In this document: positions 1-10,058 of the stretch, piece after piece
How positions within the stretch are numbered: the first letter of the stretch is position 1
How the letters are laid out: each line of letters begins with the position of its first letter
Assembly (NCBI RefSeq): GCF_003131185.1
Contig: NZ_QFFU01000008.1
Location: 175,043-239,042, forward strand
From: Pseudomonas ovata
GTDB taxonomy: Bacteria > Pseudomonadota > Gammaproteobacteria > Pseudomonadales > Pseudomonadaceae
Direction: 5' to 3'
DNA length: 64,000 nt
The notes under the pieces: model-generated
What the model was told of the DNA's origin: nothing
Databases searched by the model: none
The model's input: the letters and a program-made list of their open reading frames with translations, nothing else
Position numbers and translations under genes: made by a program

Positions 1-705
1 CTTGAGCTCGATGGTCAGGTAGGAAATGCAGCGCCGCGCATCAAGCACATAAGGGCCGACGAAGGCGGCGGTCGGGCAGATGTCCAGGCAGGCGGTACAA
101 CGTCCGCAGTGTTCGCTGGCATGAGGCGCATCAACCGGCAAGGGCAGGTCGACAAACAGCTCGCCCAGAAAGAAGAAGCTGCCGGCCTTGCGGTTGAGCA
201 CCAGGGTGTTCTTGCCGATCCAGCCCAGGCCGGCCTGCTCGGCAATGGCCTTTTCCAGCACCGGCGCGCTGTCGACGAAGGCGCGAAAGCCGAACGGGCC
301 AATGGCCTGCTGAATGCGCTCGGCCAGTTGTTGCAGGCGCTTGCGTACCAGCTTGTGGTAATCACGGCCCAGGGCATAGCGCGAGACGTAGGCTTTTTCC
401 GGCTCACCAAGACGCTGGTTCATCTCGCTGTCGCCCGGCAAGTAATCCATGCGCAGCGACACCACGCGCAAGGTGCCGGGCACCAGTTGCCCGGGATGGG
501 AACGTTTGCTGCCGTGCGCGGCCATATAGTCCATCTCGCCGTGGTAACCCGCGTCGAGCCAGCGTTGCAGGTGCAGTTCGTGCTCCTTGAGGTCCAGCCC
601 GCTGATGCCGACTTGCTGGAAACCCAGCTCAAGGCCCCAGGTCTTGATCGACCGGGCAAGGGTGGCAAGGTCGTCGTCGGTCAGTTGTGCGGTAGTGGCG
701 GACAT
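1..705 (-). CDS. queG: epoxyqueuosine reductase QueG, N-terminal 235 residues
   Basis: QueG carries out the last step of queuosine synthesis on tRNA, reducing epoxyqueuosine with a cobalamin and iron-sulfur clusters. The frame is open from ATG at 705 to the window edge, so the C-terminal part, including the HEAT-like repeats, is missing here. The N-terminal cobalamin-binding part is followed by a ferredoxin-like cluster motif CGRCTACLDICP with Cys200, Cys203, Cys206 and Cys210. The start is preceded by an AAAGGAG-like ribosome binding site on the minus strand. It is divergent from nnrDE with 63 bases between the starts, an arrangement conserved in Pseudomonas. Identity is confident. Truncation is due only to the window boundary. 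Confidence 0.95.
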   Translation of the reverse strand, partial: MSATTAQLTDDDLATLARSIKTWGLELGFQQVGISGLDLKEHELHLQRWLDAGYHGEMDYMAAHGSKRSHPGQLVPGTLRVVSLRMDYLPGDSEMNQRLGEPEKAYVSRYALGRDYHKLVRKRLQQLAERIQQAIGPFGFRAFVDSAPVLEKAIAEQAGLGWIGKNTLVLNRKAGSFFFLGELFVDLPLPVDAPHASEHCGRCTACLDICPTAAFVGPYVLDARRCISYLTIELK

Positions 706-768
706 GCGAAAGGAGAAACCAGAGACAAGGTGCGTATAATTCTGCCAGACATTGGAGCTCATGAACGC

Positions 769-2265
769 ATGCCAGACACTCAAGTCCATTTACCCGACGC
801 GCTGTACAGCGCCGCCCAGGTCCGCGACCTCGATGCGCGGCTGATCGGCAGCGGCACGCCAGGGCTGGAGCTGATGCAGCGTGCCGCCCACGCCGCCTGG
901 CGGGCCATGCGCCGGCGCTGGTCCGACGCCGGGGTGCTGAGCGTGCTGGCCGGGCACGGCAACAATGCCGGTGACGGTTACCTGGTGGCAGCCCTGGCGC
1001 ACAAGGCCGGCTGGTCGGTGCGGGTGCTGGCGGTGGGCGATCCCGCCGCCTTGCGCGGCGATGCGGCCACGGCGTGCGCCGAGGCCCGGGCGGCGGGTGT
1101 CGATATCGTGCAATGGCTTGACCAGCCGCTGTCTGGCGTGGTGCTCGATGCGCTGCTGGGCACCGGGCTTGCCGGTGAAGTGCGTGAACCTTATAAGTCG
1201 GCTATCGAGGCCATCAATGCCTCGGGTTTGCCGGTGGCTGCGGTCGACCTGCCTTCGGGGCTGTGTGCCGATACCGGACGAATGCTGGGGGGCGCAGTGC
1301 GCGCCGACCTTACGGTGACCTTCATTGGCCTGAAGCTGGGCCTGTTCACGGCCCAGGCGCCCGATTGCGTCGGGCATCTGGTGTTCGACGACCTGCAGGC
1401 CGACCCGCATGTACTCGGCACGACACCGGTCAGTGCGCAGCGCCTGGACAGCTTCAACCTGCCGCCACTGGCGCCCCGACCGCGCACAGCACACAAAGGC
1501 CAATACGGCCGGGTGCTGGTGGTCGGTGGCGATCATGGCATGGGTGGTGCGGCGTTGCTCAGTGCCGAAAGCGCCCTGCGCAGTGGCGCCGGCATGTTGA
1601 GCCTGGCCACCCGCCCCGAACACATCCCGGCAGCGCTGGTGCGCATGCCCGAAGTCATGAGTGCCGGGGTGAGTTCGGCCAATCAGCTGATGGACCTGAT
1701 CGCGGCTGCCAGCGTGCTGGTGGTCGGGCCGGGACTGGGGCAGGGCCGTTGGGGCCGCAGCCTGTTGTCGGCCGTTGCCTGTGCCGACAAGCTGCAGGTC
1801 TGGGATGCCGATGCGCTCAACCTGCTGGCCGCCGGACACGTGAGTATCCCGGGCGCTTGCGTGATCACCCCGCACCCCGGTGAAGCGGCGCGCCTGCTGG
1901 GTGTCGACCTCCATGAGGTCCAGGCCGACCGGCCTGCCGCTGCGCGGGCGTTGGCGAAAAAGTATCAAGGTGTGTGCGTATTGAAAGGCAGCGGCAGTCT
2001 GATTGCCGATGCCCAGGGGCGTCTGGCACTGTGCGACCGGGGTCATCCGGCCATGGCCAGCGCCGGCCTGGGTGATGTCCTGGCCGGCCTGATCGGCGCG
2101 CTGCTGGCCCAGCACATGGGGGCCTATGAGGCCGCCTGCCTGGGCGTCTGGCTGCACGCCAGGGCGGGCGAGCAGGCCGGTGCGGCAGGCCGGGGCCTGT
2201 TGGCCAGTGATCTTGTTCCTGTCATTCGTCGCTTGTTGGAGGAGCATCAACCGTGTCTGAAATAA
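769..2265 (+). CDS. nnrDE: bifunctional NAD(P)H-hydrate repair enzyme (epimerase plus ADP-dependent dehydratase)
   Basis: Repairs damaged NADH/NADPH hydrates. The N-terminal YjeF_N epimerase domain (about residues 1-205) carries GHGNNAGDGYLVAALA. The C-terminal ribokinase-like dehydratase (about 225-498) carries GGDHGMGGAALLSAESA, VGPGLGQ, the ITPHPGEAARLLG stretch and the ATP/hydrate-site motif MASAGLGDVLAG. The open frame extends upstream to 109, but that part is antisense to queG. The start at 769 has GGAG about 7 bases upstream and gives a 498-residue protein of normal family length. It overlaps tsaE by 13 bases. An ATG at 761 is out of frame and unlikely to be used. Confidence 0.93.
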   Translation: MPDTQVHLPDALYSAAQVRDLDARLIGSGTPGLELMQRAAHAAWRAMRRRWSDAGVLSVLAGHGNNAGDGYLVAALAHKAGWSVRVLAVGDPAALRGDAATACAEARAAGVDIVQWLDQPLSGVVLDALLGTGLAGEVREPYKSAIEAINASGLPVAAVDLPSGLCADTGRMLGGAVRADLTVTFIGLKLGLFTAQAPDCVGHLVFDDLQADPHVLGTTPVSAQRLDSFNLPPLAPRPRTAHKGQYGRVLVVGGDHGMGGAALLSAESALRSGAGMLSLATRPEHIPAALVRMPEVMSAGVSSANQLMDLIAAASVLVVGPGLGQGRWGRSLLSAVACADKLQVWDADALNLLAAGHVSIPGACVITPHPGEAARLLGVDLHEVQADRPAAARALAKKYQGVCVLKGSGSLIADAQGRLALCDRGHPAMASAGLGDVLAGLIGALLAQHMGAYEAACLGVWLHARAGEQAGAAGRGLLASDLVPVIRRLLEEHQPCLK

Positions 2266-2735
2266 CCCTGCAAGTGGACGGCGACGAGGCCATGACGGCC
2301 CTGGGTGCGCGCCTGGCCCAAGAGGCCGGCGGCAAGGGTGTGATCTTTCTCGAGGGTGATCTGGGGGCGGGCAAGACCACCCTGTCACGCGGTATGATCC
2401 GCAGCCTGGGGCATGAGGGCGCGGTGAAAAGCCCGACCTTTACCCTGGTCGAACCCTACGAAATCGGCGCGCTGCGGGTCTTTCACTTCGATCTGTACCG
2501 CTTGGTCGATCCGGAAGAGCTTGAGTTCATGGGCATCCGCGACTACTTCGAAAGCGATGCCCTGTGCCTGATCGAGTGGCCTTCACTGGGTGCAGGCTTT
2601 TTGCCAAAGCCCGACCTGACCATTACCATTAGGCACCAGGGTCAGGGTCGCGCCGTGACGCTGAGCCCGCAAGGTTCGCGTGGCGAGCGCTGGTGTTCGG
2701 CACTGGCCATGCAATTCAATCGTAAATGCCAATAG
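2253..2735 (+). CDS. tsaE: tRNA threonylcarbamoyladenosine biosynthesis ATPase TsaE
   Basis: ATPase subunit of the TsaBDE machine that installs t6A37 on ANN-decoding tRNAs. The Walker A motif GDLGAGKTTLSRG is near residue 33. The family signature SPTFTLVEPYEI and the C-terminal DLYRLVDPEELEFMGIRDY and LIEWP motifs follow. At 160 residues it is the usual length. The start is GTG at 2253, inside the end of nnrDE, with GGAGGAG about 10 bases upstream. Coupled translation with nnrDE and amiB is likely, as in other gammaproteobacteria. No anomalies were seen. Confidence 0.95.
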   Translation: MSEITLQVDGDEAMTALGARLAQEAGGKGVIFLEGDLGAGKTTLSRGMIRSLGHEGAVKSPTFTLVEPYEIGALRVFHFDLYRLVDPEELEFMGIRDYFESDALCLIEWPSLGAGFLPKPDLTITIRHQGQGRAVTLSPQGSRGERWCSALAMQFNRKCQ

Positions 2736-2749
2736 ATATGGGGAAGTGT

Positions 2750-4168
2750 ATGCGCATGCGCGCGCCGATGGCGGTGCTTGGTTTGCTGTTGATGGCCCTG
2801 GCCGTGGATGTATGGGCGGCTACCCAGGTACGCAGTGTCCGTCTGTGGCGTGCACCGGATAACACCCGGCTGGTGTTCGACCTCACCGGGCCCGTGCAGC
2901 ACAGTGTCTTTACGCTGACTTCGCCCGATCGCCTGGTCATCGATATCAATGGCGCCACCCTGGGCGGGCCGTTGAACATCGCTACGGCCAATACGCCGAT
3001 CACCAGCATGCGCTCGGCGCAGCGTACGCCAACCGACCTGCGCGTGGTGATCGACCTGAAAAAGGCGGTCACCCCCAAGAGCTTTACCCTGGCGCCCAAC
3101 CAGCAGTATGGCAACCGTCTGGTGGTCGACCTGTTCGATGACGCCGCCGATGCCAATCCGCCTCCAAGCCTGCCTGAAACCACCGTGGCCACCGCTCCGG
3201 CGGTGCCGATCAGCCCGGCCAAGCCCGAGATCAAGCTGACCCCGGTGCCCAGCGGCAAGCGTGACATCGTGGTGGTGATCGACGCCGGTCACGGTGGCGA
3301 AGACCCTGGCGCCTCGGGCGGCAAGGGCCAGGTGGAAAAGCACGTGGTGCTGTCCATCGCCAAGGAGCTGCAACGCCAGGTCAACGCCGAAAAAGGCTAC
3401 CGTGCCGAACTGACCCGTACCGGCGACTACTTCATCCCGCTGCGCAAGCGTACGGAAATCGCCCGGGCCAAGGGCGCCGACCTGTTCGTGTCGATCCACG
3501 CCGACGCCGCGCCGTCCAAGGCCGCGTTCGGTGCCTCGGTGTTCGCCTTGTCCGACCGTGGGGCCACTTCGGAAACCGCGCGCTGGCTGGCTGACAGCGA
3601 AAACCGCTCCGACCTGATCGGCGGTGCCGGTGCGGTCAGCCTGGACGACAAGGACCGGATGCTGGCCGGCGTGCTGCTGGACCTGTCGATGACCGCTTCG
3701 CTGTCGTCGAGCCTGAACGTGGGGCAGAAGGTGTTGAGCAACATCGGACGGATCACCTCGCTGCACAAGTCGCGGGTCGAGCAGGCCGGCTTCATGGTGC
3801 TCAAGTCGCCGGACATCCCGTCGATCCTGGTCGAGACCGGCTTCATTTCCAACGCCAACGAGGCCAACAAACTGACCACGGCCTCGCACCAGCAGGCTCT
3901 GGCGCGCTCGATCAATGCCGGCGTCAAGCAGTTCTTCCAGCAGAACCCGCCCCAGGGGACTTACATCGCCTGGCTGCGTGACAACGGAAAGCTGGCCCAG
4001 GGCCCACGCAATCATGTCGTACGCTCCGGCGAAACCCTGGCCATGGTGGCGGCCCGCTACGACATGAATGTCGCCACGCTGCGCAGTGCCAACTCGTTGA
4101 AAACCGATGAGTTGCGTGTTGGCCAGGACCTGCGAATCCCCAGTGCCGAGGTTGCTTCACAGCCATGA
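2750..4168 (+). CDS. amiB: N-acetylmuramoyl-L-alanine amidase, periplasmic, with AMIN and LysM domains
   Basis: Cleaves the amide bond between MurNAc and stem peptides, splitting septal peptidoglycan at division. A signal peptide (about 1-24, ending VWA|ATQ) is followed by an AMIN domain (about 25-125). The zinc amidase_3 domain starts at [14 protein letters not shown] and includes SIHADAAP and LVETGFISN. The C-terminal LysM domain holds [19 protein letters not shown]. The frame opens at 2726, but GGGGAAG at 2740-2746 places the start at ATG 2750, giving a normal signal peptide; ATG 2756 is an alternative. It overlaps mutL by four bases. In related species this class needs an EnvC/NlpD-type activator, which is not encoded nearby. 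Confidence 0.94.
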   Translation: MRMRAPMAVLGLLLMALAVDVWAATQVRSVRLWRAPDNTRLVFDLTGPVQHSVFTLTSPDRLVIDINGATLGGPLNIATANTPITSMRSAQRTPTDLRVVIDLKKAVTPKSFTLAPNQQYGNRLVVDLFDDAADANPPPSLPETTVATAPAVPISPAKPEIKLTPVPSGKRDIVVVIDAGHGGEDPGASGGKGQVEKHVVLSIAKELQRQVNAEKGYRAELTRTGDYFIPLRKRTEIARAKGADLFVSIHADAAPSKAAFGASVFALSDRGATSETARWLADSENRSDLIGGAGAVSLDDKDRMLAGVLLDLSMTASLSSSLNVGQKVLSNIGRITSLHKSRVEQAGFMVLKSPDIPSILVETGFISNANEANKLTTASHQQALARSINAGVKQFFQQNPPQGTYIAWLRDNGKLAQGPRNHVVRSGETLAMVAARYDMNVATLRSANSLKTDELRVGQDLRIPSAEVASQP

Positions 4169-6132
4169 CCGATCTGCTTGCCGACAGCGTGCCTGTCGAG
4201 GGGCCCGACAATGGGGTCGAGGCTGCGCGTATCGAATTGCTCAGCCCGCGGCTGGCCAACCAGATCGCCGCCGGCGAGGTGGTCGAGCGCCCGGCTTCGG
4301 TCATCAAGGAACTGCTGGAAAACAGCCTTGATTCCGGGGCGCGGCGCATCGATGTCGATGTCGAACAGGCCGGTATCAAGCTGCTCAAGGTGCGCGATGA
4401 CGGGCGCGGCATTGCCGCTGACGACTTGCCGCTGGCGCTGGCCCGCCACGCCACCAGCAAGATCCGCGAACTTGAAGACCTCGAGCGGGTCATGAGCCTG
4501 GGGTTCCGGGGTGAGGCGCTGGCCTCGATCAGTTCGGTCTCGCGCCTGACCCTGACCTCGCGCACGCAAGGCGCCGACCAGGCCTGGCAGGTCGAGACCG
4601 AAGGCCGTGAAATGAACTCCCGCGTGCAGCCCTCGGCGCACCCGGTCGGTACGTCCGTGGAAGTGCGCGACCTGTTCTTCAATACCCCGGCACGGCGCAA
4701 GTTTCTCAAGGCCGAGAAAACCGAATTCGATCACCTGCAGGAAGTCATCAAGCGCATGGCGCTGGCGCGCTTCGACGTCGGCTTTCATCTGCGCCACAAC
4801 GGCAAGAGCGTCCTGAGCCTGCACGAGGCTCATGACGAGAACGCCCGTGCCAGGCGCGTTGGCGTGATCTGCGGCCCCGGCTTTCTGGAGCAGGCGCTGC
4901 CGATCGAGATCGAGCGCAACGGTCTGCACCTGTGGGGCTGGGTCGGGTTGCCGACCTTTTCGCGCAGCCAGGCCGATCTGCAGTATTTCTTCGTCAACGG
5001 CCGCGCTGTGCGTGACAAACTGGTCGCCCATGCGGTGCGCCAGGCCTATCGTGACGTGCTGTTCAATGGTCGGCATCCGACCTTCGTGCTGTTTCTGGAA
5101 GTCGATCCGGCGGCCGTGGACGTCAACGTTCACCCGACCAAGCACGAGGTGCGCTTTCGTGACGGGCGCATGGTCCACGATTTTCTCTATGGCACCCTGC
5201 ACCGTGCCCTGGGCGATGTGCGGCCACAGGACCATCTGGCCGATACACAGGTCGAGCCCGAAGCGCCGCGTCCGACCGGGGTGGCTGCCGGTGAGTTCGG
5301 CCCGCAGGGCGAGATGACGCTGGCCGCGCACACCCTGGAGCGCCCGCAAGGCCCGGCTTATGGCGGCGCTGCGGGCGCAGGACCCGGTGCCGGTTACCAG
5401 TACTCGCCACGCCCGGCTTCCGGCCTGCCGACGGGTGAAGCGCAGCAGGTCTATCGCGAATTCTTTGCGCCGTTGCCGGGGGCTGCCACAGGTGGCGCAC
5501 CCGGTGCCACGCCCCTGTCGGCCAGCTTGCCGGAGTCCGGCGGTGATGTGCCGCCGCTGGGCTACGCCCTGGCGCAGCTCAAGGGTATCTACATCCTGGC
5601 GGAAAACGCCCATGGCCTGGTGGTGGTCGACATGCACGCCGCCCATGAGCGGATCATGTACGAGCGCCTGAAGGTGGCCATGGCCCAGGAGGGCCTCAGT
5701 GGCCAGCCGCTGCTGGTGCCCGAATCGCTGGCGGTGAGCCAGCGCGAAGCCGATTGCGCCGAGGAGCATCTCGACACCTTCCGCCAACTGGGCTTCGAAC
5801 TGCATCGCCTGGGGCCTGAAACCCTGGTGATCCGGCAGATCCCGGCGCTGCTCAAGCAGGCCGAGGCCAATCGGCTGGTCAGTGATGTGCTGGGTGACCT
5901 GATGGAGTATGGCACCAGCGACCGGGTCCAGGCGCACCTGAACGAACTGCTCGGCACCATGGCCTGCCACGGCGCGGTGCGGGCCAACCGGCGCCTGGCC
6001 ATCCCGGAAATGAACGCCCTGCTGCGCGACATGGAGCACACCGAGCGCAGCGGTCAATGCAATCATGGACGGCCCACCTGGACCCAGATGGGCCTGGATG
6101 ATCTGGACAAACTCTTCCTGCGCGGTCGCTGA
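4165..6132 (+). CDS. mutL: DNA mismatch repair protein MutL
   Basis: Couples MutS mismatch recognition to strand removal. The N-terminal GHKL ATPase shows [32 protein letters not shown] and [12 protein letters not shown] proline/alanine-rich linker of about 150 residues follows. The C-terminal dimerisation domain contains [12 protein letters not shown], which fits the metal-binding endonuclease motif DQHA-x2-E-x4-E except for Gln to Met, and also [11 protein letters not shown] and CNHGRPTW. Pseudomonas MutL proteins, unlike E. coli MutL, are known to nick DNA, and the motif here is consistent with that. Length is 655 residues. The ATG overlaps the amiB stop, and miaA starts on the base after the stop. 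Confidence 0.97.
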   Translation: MTDLLADSVPVEGPDNGVEAARIELLSPRLANQIAAGEVVERPASVIKELLENSLDSGARRIDVDVEQAGIKLLKVRDDGRGIAADDLPLALARHATSKIRELEDLERVMSLGFRGEALASISSVSRLTLTSRTQGADQAWQVETEGREMNSRVQPSAHPVGTSVEVRDLFFNTPARRKFLKAEKTEFDHLQEVIKRMALARFDVGFHLRHNGKSVLSLHEAHDENARARRVGVICGPGFLEQALPIEIERNGLHLWGWVGLPTFSRSQADLQYFFVNGRAVRDKLVAHAVRQAYRDVLFNGRHPTFVLFLEVDPAAVDVNVHPTKHEVRFRDGRMVHDFLYGTLHRALGDVRPQDHLADTQVEPEAPRPTGVAAGEFGPQGEMTLAAHTLERPQGPAYGGAAGAGPGAGYQYSPRPASGLPTGEAQQVYREFFAPLPGAATGGAPGATPLSASLPESGGDVPPLGYALAQLKGIYILAENAHGLVVVDMHAAHERIMYERLKVAMAQEGLSGQPLLVPESLAVSQREADCAEEHLDTFRQLGFELHRLGPETLVIRQIPALLKQAEANRLVSDVLGDLMEYGTSDRVQAHLNELLGTMACHGAVRANRRLAIPEMNALLRDMEHTERSGQCNHGRPTWTQMGLDDLDKLFLRGR

Positions 6133-7104
6133 ATGAACGCTTTACCCCCGGCCATCTTTCTCATGGGGCCCACTGCGGCCGGCAAGACCGACCTGGCCAT
6201 AGAACTGACCAAAGTGCTGCCGTGCGAGCTGATCAGTGTCGATTCGGCCCTGGTCTATCGCGGCATGGACATCGGCACCGCCAAGCCTTCCAGGCAGCAA
6301 CTGGCTGAATTCCCGCATCGGCTGATCGACATCCTTGACCCGGCGCAGAGCTATTCGGCCGCCGATTTCCGGCGTGATGCGCTCGCGGCCATGGCCGACA
6401 TCACCGCACGCGGCAAGATTCCTTTGCTGGTCGGCGGCACTATGTTGTATTTCAAGGCTCTATTGGAGGGGCTGGCCAGCATGCCGTCCGCCGATGCCGA
6501 GGTTCGGGCGCAGCTCGAGGCCGAGGCAAAGGTACATGGCTGGCAGGCCTTGCATGACCAGTTGGCCGCGGTGGATCCGGTTTCGGCTGCACGCATTCAT
6601 CCCAATGACCCGCAGCGTCTGGTCCGGGCGCTTGAAGTGTATCGGGTCAGTGGAAAAAGCATGACCGCGCATCACGAGCAACAAATTGCGCAAAGTGCCG
6701 ATGGATCAGCATCGGGACAGGGGCAATTGCCCTATACTGTCGCCAACCTCGCGATAGCACCGGCTGATCGCAAGGTCTTGCATGACCGCATTGCATTACG
6801 TTTTGGGCAAATGCTGGAACAGGGATTTCTGGATGAAGTACTGGCGTTGCGCTCAAGGACAGACCTGCACGCAGGATTGCCCGCTATCAGAGCCGTCGGT
6901 TATCGCCAGGTCTGGGATCATCTGGATGGAAAGCTGACACGTGAAGAAATGCAGGAGAGGGGCATCATTGCCACGCGCCAACTGGCCAAGCGGCAGTTTA
7001 CCTGGCTACGCAGCTGGGAAAATCTGCAGTGGCTTGACAGCCTGGATCGCGACAATCTGCCACGCGCCTTGAAATACCTGGGATCGGTCTCCATATTGAG
7101 CTGA
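6133..7104 (+). CDS. miaA: tRNA dimethylallyltransferase MiaA
   Basis: Transfers the dimethylallyl group to A37 of UNN-decoding tRNAs. The P-loop [14 protein letters not shown] is at residues 12-25. [32 protein letters not shown] and the tRNA-contact region [12 protein letters not shown] are all present. The length of 323 residues is normal. The start codon directly follows the mutL stop with no gap, so translational coupling is expected. The 3' third of the gene and the following 90 bases are visibly more A+T-rich than the rest and probably hold one or more hfq promoters, as is known for miaA-hfq in enterobacteria. Confidence 0.97.
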   Translation: MNALPPAIFLMGPTAAGKTDLAIELTKVLPCELISVDSALVYRGMDIGTAKPSRQQLAEFPHRLIDILDPAQSYSAADFRRDALAAMADITARGKIPLLVGGTMLYFKALLEGLASMPSADAEVRAQLEAEAKVHGWQALHDQLAAVDPVSAARIHPNDPQRLVRALEVYRVSGKSMTAHHEQQIAQSADGSASGQGQLPYTVANLAIAPADRKVLHDRIALRFGQMLEQGFLDEVLALRSRTDLHAGLPAIRAVGYRQVWDHLDGKLTREEMQERGIIATRQLAKRQFTWLRSWENLQWLDSLDRDNLPRALKYLGSVSILS

Positions 7105-7196
7105 GTCCTTGCAATTGCCGTCTATCCTTGGGGGGTAGCGGCCAAGCCTATCGAATTCTTGTTTATTTATTATTGATCCTTAAAGGAGTGCGGCAC

Positions 7197-7457
7197 ATGT
7201 CAAAAGGGCATTCGCTACAAGACCCTTACTTGAATACCTTGCGCAAGGAGAAGGTCGGCGTCTCGATCTATCTGGTCAACGGTATCAAGCTGCAAGGTAC
7301 GATCGAGTCGTTCGATCAGTTCGTCATTCTGCTGAAAAACACCGTCAGCCAGATGGTCTACAAACACGCTATTTCCACCGTGGTCCCGGTTCGTCCGATC
7401 CGTCTGCCAAGCGCTTCGGAAACAGAAGCCGGTGATTCCGAGCCCGGTAACGCCTGA
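7197..7457 (+). CDS. hfq: RNA chaperone Hfq
   Basis: Hexameric Sm-like RNA chaperone for sRNA pairing and, in Pseudomonas, Crc-dependent translational repression. The Sm1 region spans [18 protein letters not shown] through [10 protein letters not shown], and the Sm2 motif [10 protein letters not shown] is intact. At 86 residues it is the length typical of Pseudomonas, with a short acidic C-terminus rather than the long E. coli tail. The frame opens at 7128, but AAAGGAG at 7182-7188 selects ATG 7197. The A+T-rich leader TTTATTTATTATTGATCC sits just upstream. hflX follows after 12 bases. Confidence 0.98.
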   Translation: MSKGHSLQDPYLNTLRKEKVGVSIYLVNGIKLQGTIESFDQFVILLKNTVSQMVYKHAISTVVPVRPIRLPSASETEAGDSEPGNA

Positions 7458-7469
7458 TAGGAGCCTGCC

Positions 7470-8771
7470 TTGTTCTTTGAGCGCCACAGCGGTGGTGAGC
7501 GGGCGATACTCGTTCATCTGGAAGGTCAAGACCCTGAGGCGCGCGAAGATCCGCAGGAGTTTCAGGAACTGGCTCTTTCGGCAGGTGCCGATACCGTCGC
7601 GTTTATCAACGTGCCGCGTCATCGGCCATCGGCCAAATACCTGATCGGAAGTGGCAAGGTCGAGGAACTTCGCGACCAGATCAAATCCGGTCATGTCGAT
7701 CTCGTGATCTTCAATCACACCCTTACGCCCAGTCAGGAGCGTAACCTCGAACGTGTCTTCGAATGCCGGGTACTCGACCGTACCGGGCTGATCCTCGACA
7801 TCTTTGCCCAACGCGCCCGTACCCATGAAGGCAAGCTGCAGGTCGAACTGGCCCAGCTTGAGCACATGAGCACCCGCCTGGTTCGTGGCTGGACTCACCT
7901 CGAACGCCAGAAAGGCGGTATCGGCCTGCGCGGTCCGGGTGAAACCCAGCTTGAAACCGACCGTCGCCTGTTGCGGGTCCGCCTGCGCCAGATCAAGGGG
8001 CGGCTGGAAAAGGTGCGCAGCCAGCGCGACCAGGCCCGGCGTGGCCGCAAGCGTGCCGATATCCCGTCGGTTTCGCTGGTGGGCTACACCAACGCCGGCA
8101 AGTCGACGCTGTTCAACGCCGTCACCGACTCCGAGGTCTACGCGGCCGACCAACTGTTCGCCACCCTCGACCCGACCCTGCGCCGTCTGCAACTCGACGA
8201 CCTGGGGCCGATCGTGCTGGCTGACACCGTGGGGTTCATTCGTCATCTGCCGCACAAGCTGGTCGAGGCCTTTCGGGCAACCCTCGAAGAGTCGAGCAAC
8301 TCCGACCTGCTGCTGCATGTGATCGACGCCCACGAGCCCGAGCGCATGGCGCAGATCGAGCAGGTCATGGCGGTGCTGGGCGAGATCGGCGCCGAGGGCT
8401 TGCCGATCCTCGAGGTGTATAACAAACTCGATCTGGTCGAGGGCGTCGAGCCGCATATCCAGCGCAATGCCGAGGGCAAGCCCGAGCGGGTCTGGGTGTC
8501 GGCGCGCGATGGCCGTGGTCTTGAGCTGCTCAAGCAGGCGGTTGCCGAGCTGCTGGGCGACGACCTGTTCGTCGCGACCTTGCGCCTGCCACAGGATCTG
8601 GCGCGCTTGCGCGCACGGTTTTTCGAGCTGGGCGCGGTGCAGAGCGAAACGCATGATGATGAAGGCTCCAGCCTGCTGGCTGTGCGATTGCCGCGTGTCG
8701 AACTCAATCGGCTGGTGAGTCGCGAAGGATTGCAGCCGCTGGAATTCATTGAGCAACACACTTTGCAATAA
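7470..8771 (+). CDS. hflX: ribosome-associated GTPase HflX
   Basis: Heat-shock-linked GTPase that binds 50S subunits and splits stalled ribosomes. The N-terminal HflX domain contains PRHRPSAKYLIGSGKVEEL and LTPSQERNLERV. The G domain carries G1 GYTNAGKST, G3 DTVGFI and G4 NKLD. Length is 433 residues. The start is TTG at 7470 with TAGGAG about 8 bases upstream; no in-frame ATG fits the conserved FFERHSGGERA N-terminus better. It is co-directional with hfq and hflK. A 9-bp hairpin follows the stop. Confidence 0.96.
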   Translation: MFFERHSGGERAILVHLEGQDPEAREDPQEFQELALSAGADTVAFINVPRHRPSAKYLIGSGKVEELRDQIKSGHVDLVIFNHTLTPSQERNLERVFECRVLDRTGLILDIFAQRARTHEGKLQVELAQLEHMSTRLVRGWTHLERQKGGIGLRGPGETQLETDRRLLRVRLRQIKGRLEKVRSQRDQARRGRKRADIPSVSLVGYTNAGKSTLFNAVTDSEVYAADQLFATLDPTLRRLQLDDLGPIVLADTVGFIRHLPHKLVEAFRATLEESSNSDLLLHVIDAHEPERMAQIEQVMAVLGEIGAEGLPILEVYNKLDLVEGVEPHIQRNAEGKPERVWVSARDGRGLELLKQAVAELLGDDLFVATLRLPQDLARLRARFFELGAVQSETHDDEGSSLLAVRLPRVELNRLVSREGLQPLEFIEQHTLQ

Positions 8772-8776
8772 AAGCA

Positions 8777-8803
8777 CGGGAAAGCGCTTGCACGGCTTTC
8801 CCG
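8777..8803 (+). terminator. hairpin after hflX, possible attenuator or mRNA-processing stem
   Basis: CGGGAAAGC at 8777-8785 pairs perfectly with GCTTTCCCG at 8795-8803 around a 9-base loop. No T tract follows, so it is more likely a stability or partial-termination element than a full terminator before hflK. Confidence 0.5.
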
Positions 8804-8867
8804 GGCATTCTGTAGCATGGGGCGGCGCGCCGAGGGCGCGTCTTTGCTTTATCAGATGGAGAGCGCT

Positions 8868-10058
8868 ATGGCTTGGAATGAGCCGGGTGGCAACTCGAAC
8901 AATCAGGATCCCTGGGGTGGCAACCGTCGTGGTGGCGACCGCAAGGGGCCACCGGATCTCGACGAAGCCTTCCGCAAGCTGCAGGACAGCCTGAAGGGGT
9001 TGCTCGGCGGTGGTAAGAAACGTGGTGGCGACGGCAATGGCAGTGGCAATGGCGGCGGCTCGAACAGAGGCGGCGGCTATGGCCTGCTGGGCATCGGCCT
9101 GTTCGTGGTTCTGGCCTTCTGGCTGTACAACGCCATCTATGTCGTCGACGAGCAGGAGCAGGCTGTCGTCCTGCGGTTCGGCAAGTACTACGAAACCGTA
9201 GGGCCGGGCCTGAACATCTACTTCCCGCCGTTCGACCGCAAGTACATGGAAAACGTCACCCGCGAGCGCGCCTACAGCAAGCAGGGCCAGATGCTGACCG
9301 AAGACGAGAACATCGTCGAAGTGCCGCTGACCGTGCAGTACCGCATTTCCAACCTCCAGGATTTCGTCCTCAACGTCGACCAGCCTGAAATCAGCCTGCA
9401 GCACGCCACCGAAAGCGCCCTGCGCCACGTCGTGGGCTCCACGGCGATGGACCAGGTGCTGACCGAAGGCCGCGAGCTGATGGCCAGCGAGATCAAGGAG
9501 CGCCTGCAGCGTTTCCTCGATACCTATCGCACCGGTATCACCATCACCCAGGTCAACGTACAGAGCGCGGCAGCCCCGCGTGAAGTGCAGGAAGCCTTCG
9601 ACGACGTGATCCGCGCCCGTGAAGACGAGCAGCGTGCCCGCAACCAGGCCGAAGGCTACGCCAATGGCGTGATCCCTGAAGCCCGTGGTCAGGCCCAGCG
9701 CATCATCGAGGACGCCAACGGTTATCGCGACGAAGTGATTTCCCGCGCCAAGGGTGAGGCCGACCGCTTTACCAAGCTGGTGACCGAGTACCGCAAGGCA
9801 CCGGAAATCACCCGCGAGCGCCTGTACCTGGAAACCATGCAGCAAGTCTTCAGCAATACCAGCAAGGTGCTGGTGACCGGCGACAAGGGGCAGAACAACC
9901 TGCTGTACCTGCCGCTGGACAAGATGATCGACAACACCCGCAGCGGCAACAGCACCGCGTCGCCTGCGACCGGTAGTTCGTCTTCCGCGAACTCCGATGC
10001 CGGCACCCGGGCGACCGAGATCCAGCAGCGTGAGACGCGTACCAGGGAGAGCCGCTGA
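8868..10058 (+). CDS. hflK: FtsH protease regulator HflK
   Basis: SPFH/band-7 membrane protein that forms the HflKC cage around the FtsH protease. A glycine-rich cytoplasmic N-terminus of about 70 residues precedes one transmembrane segment (about 71-91, GLLGIGLFVVLAFWLYNAI). The SPFH domain begins YVVDEQEQAVVLRFGKYY, and a coiled-coil-rich region with R-EDEQRARNQAEGYANGV follows. The Ser/Thr-rich tail is low complexity. ATG 8868 is chosen because it gives the family N-terminus MAWNEPGG; the frame continues upstream to 8817 and an ATG at 8856 is possible. It overlaps hflC by one base (TGATG). Length is 396 residues. Confidence 0.95.
   Translation: MAWNEPGGNSNNQDPWGGNRRGGDRKGPPDLDEAFRKLQDSLKGLLGGGKKRGGDGNGSGNGGGSNRGGGYGLLGIGLFVVLAFWLYNAIYVVDEQEQAVVLRFGKYYETVGPGLNIYFPPFDRKYMENVTRERAYSKQGQMLTEDENIVEVPLTVQYRISNLQDFVLNVDQPEISLQHATESALRHVVGSTAMDQVLTEGRELMASEIKERLQRFLDTYRTGITITQVNVQSAAAPREVQEAFDDVIRAREDEQRARNQAEGYANGVIPEARGQAQRIIEDANGYRDEVISRAKGEADRFTKLVTEYRKAPEITRERLYLETMQQVFSNTSKVLVTGDKGQNNLLYLPLDKMIDNTRSGNSTASPATGSSSSANSDAGTRATEIQQRETRTRESR

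Noticed and set aside
790..2388. Long minus-strand open frame of 532 codons opposite nnrDE
   Set aside because: It is the antisense shadow of a high-G+C gene; its composition (Arg/Gly/His-rich) and lack of any motif are typical of such shadows.
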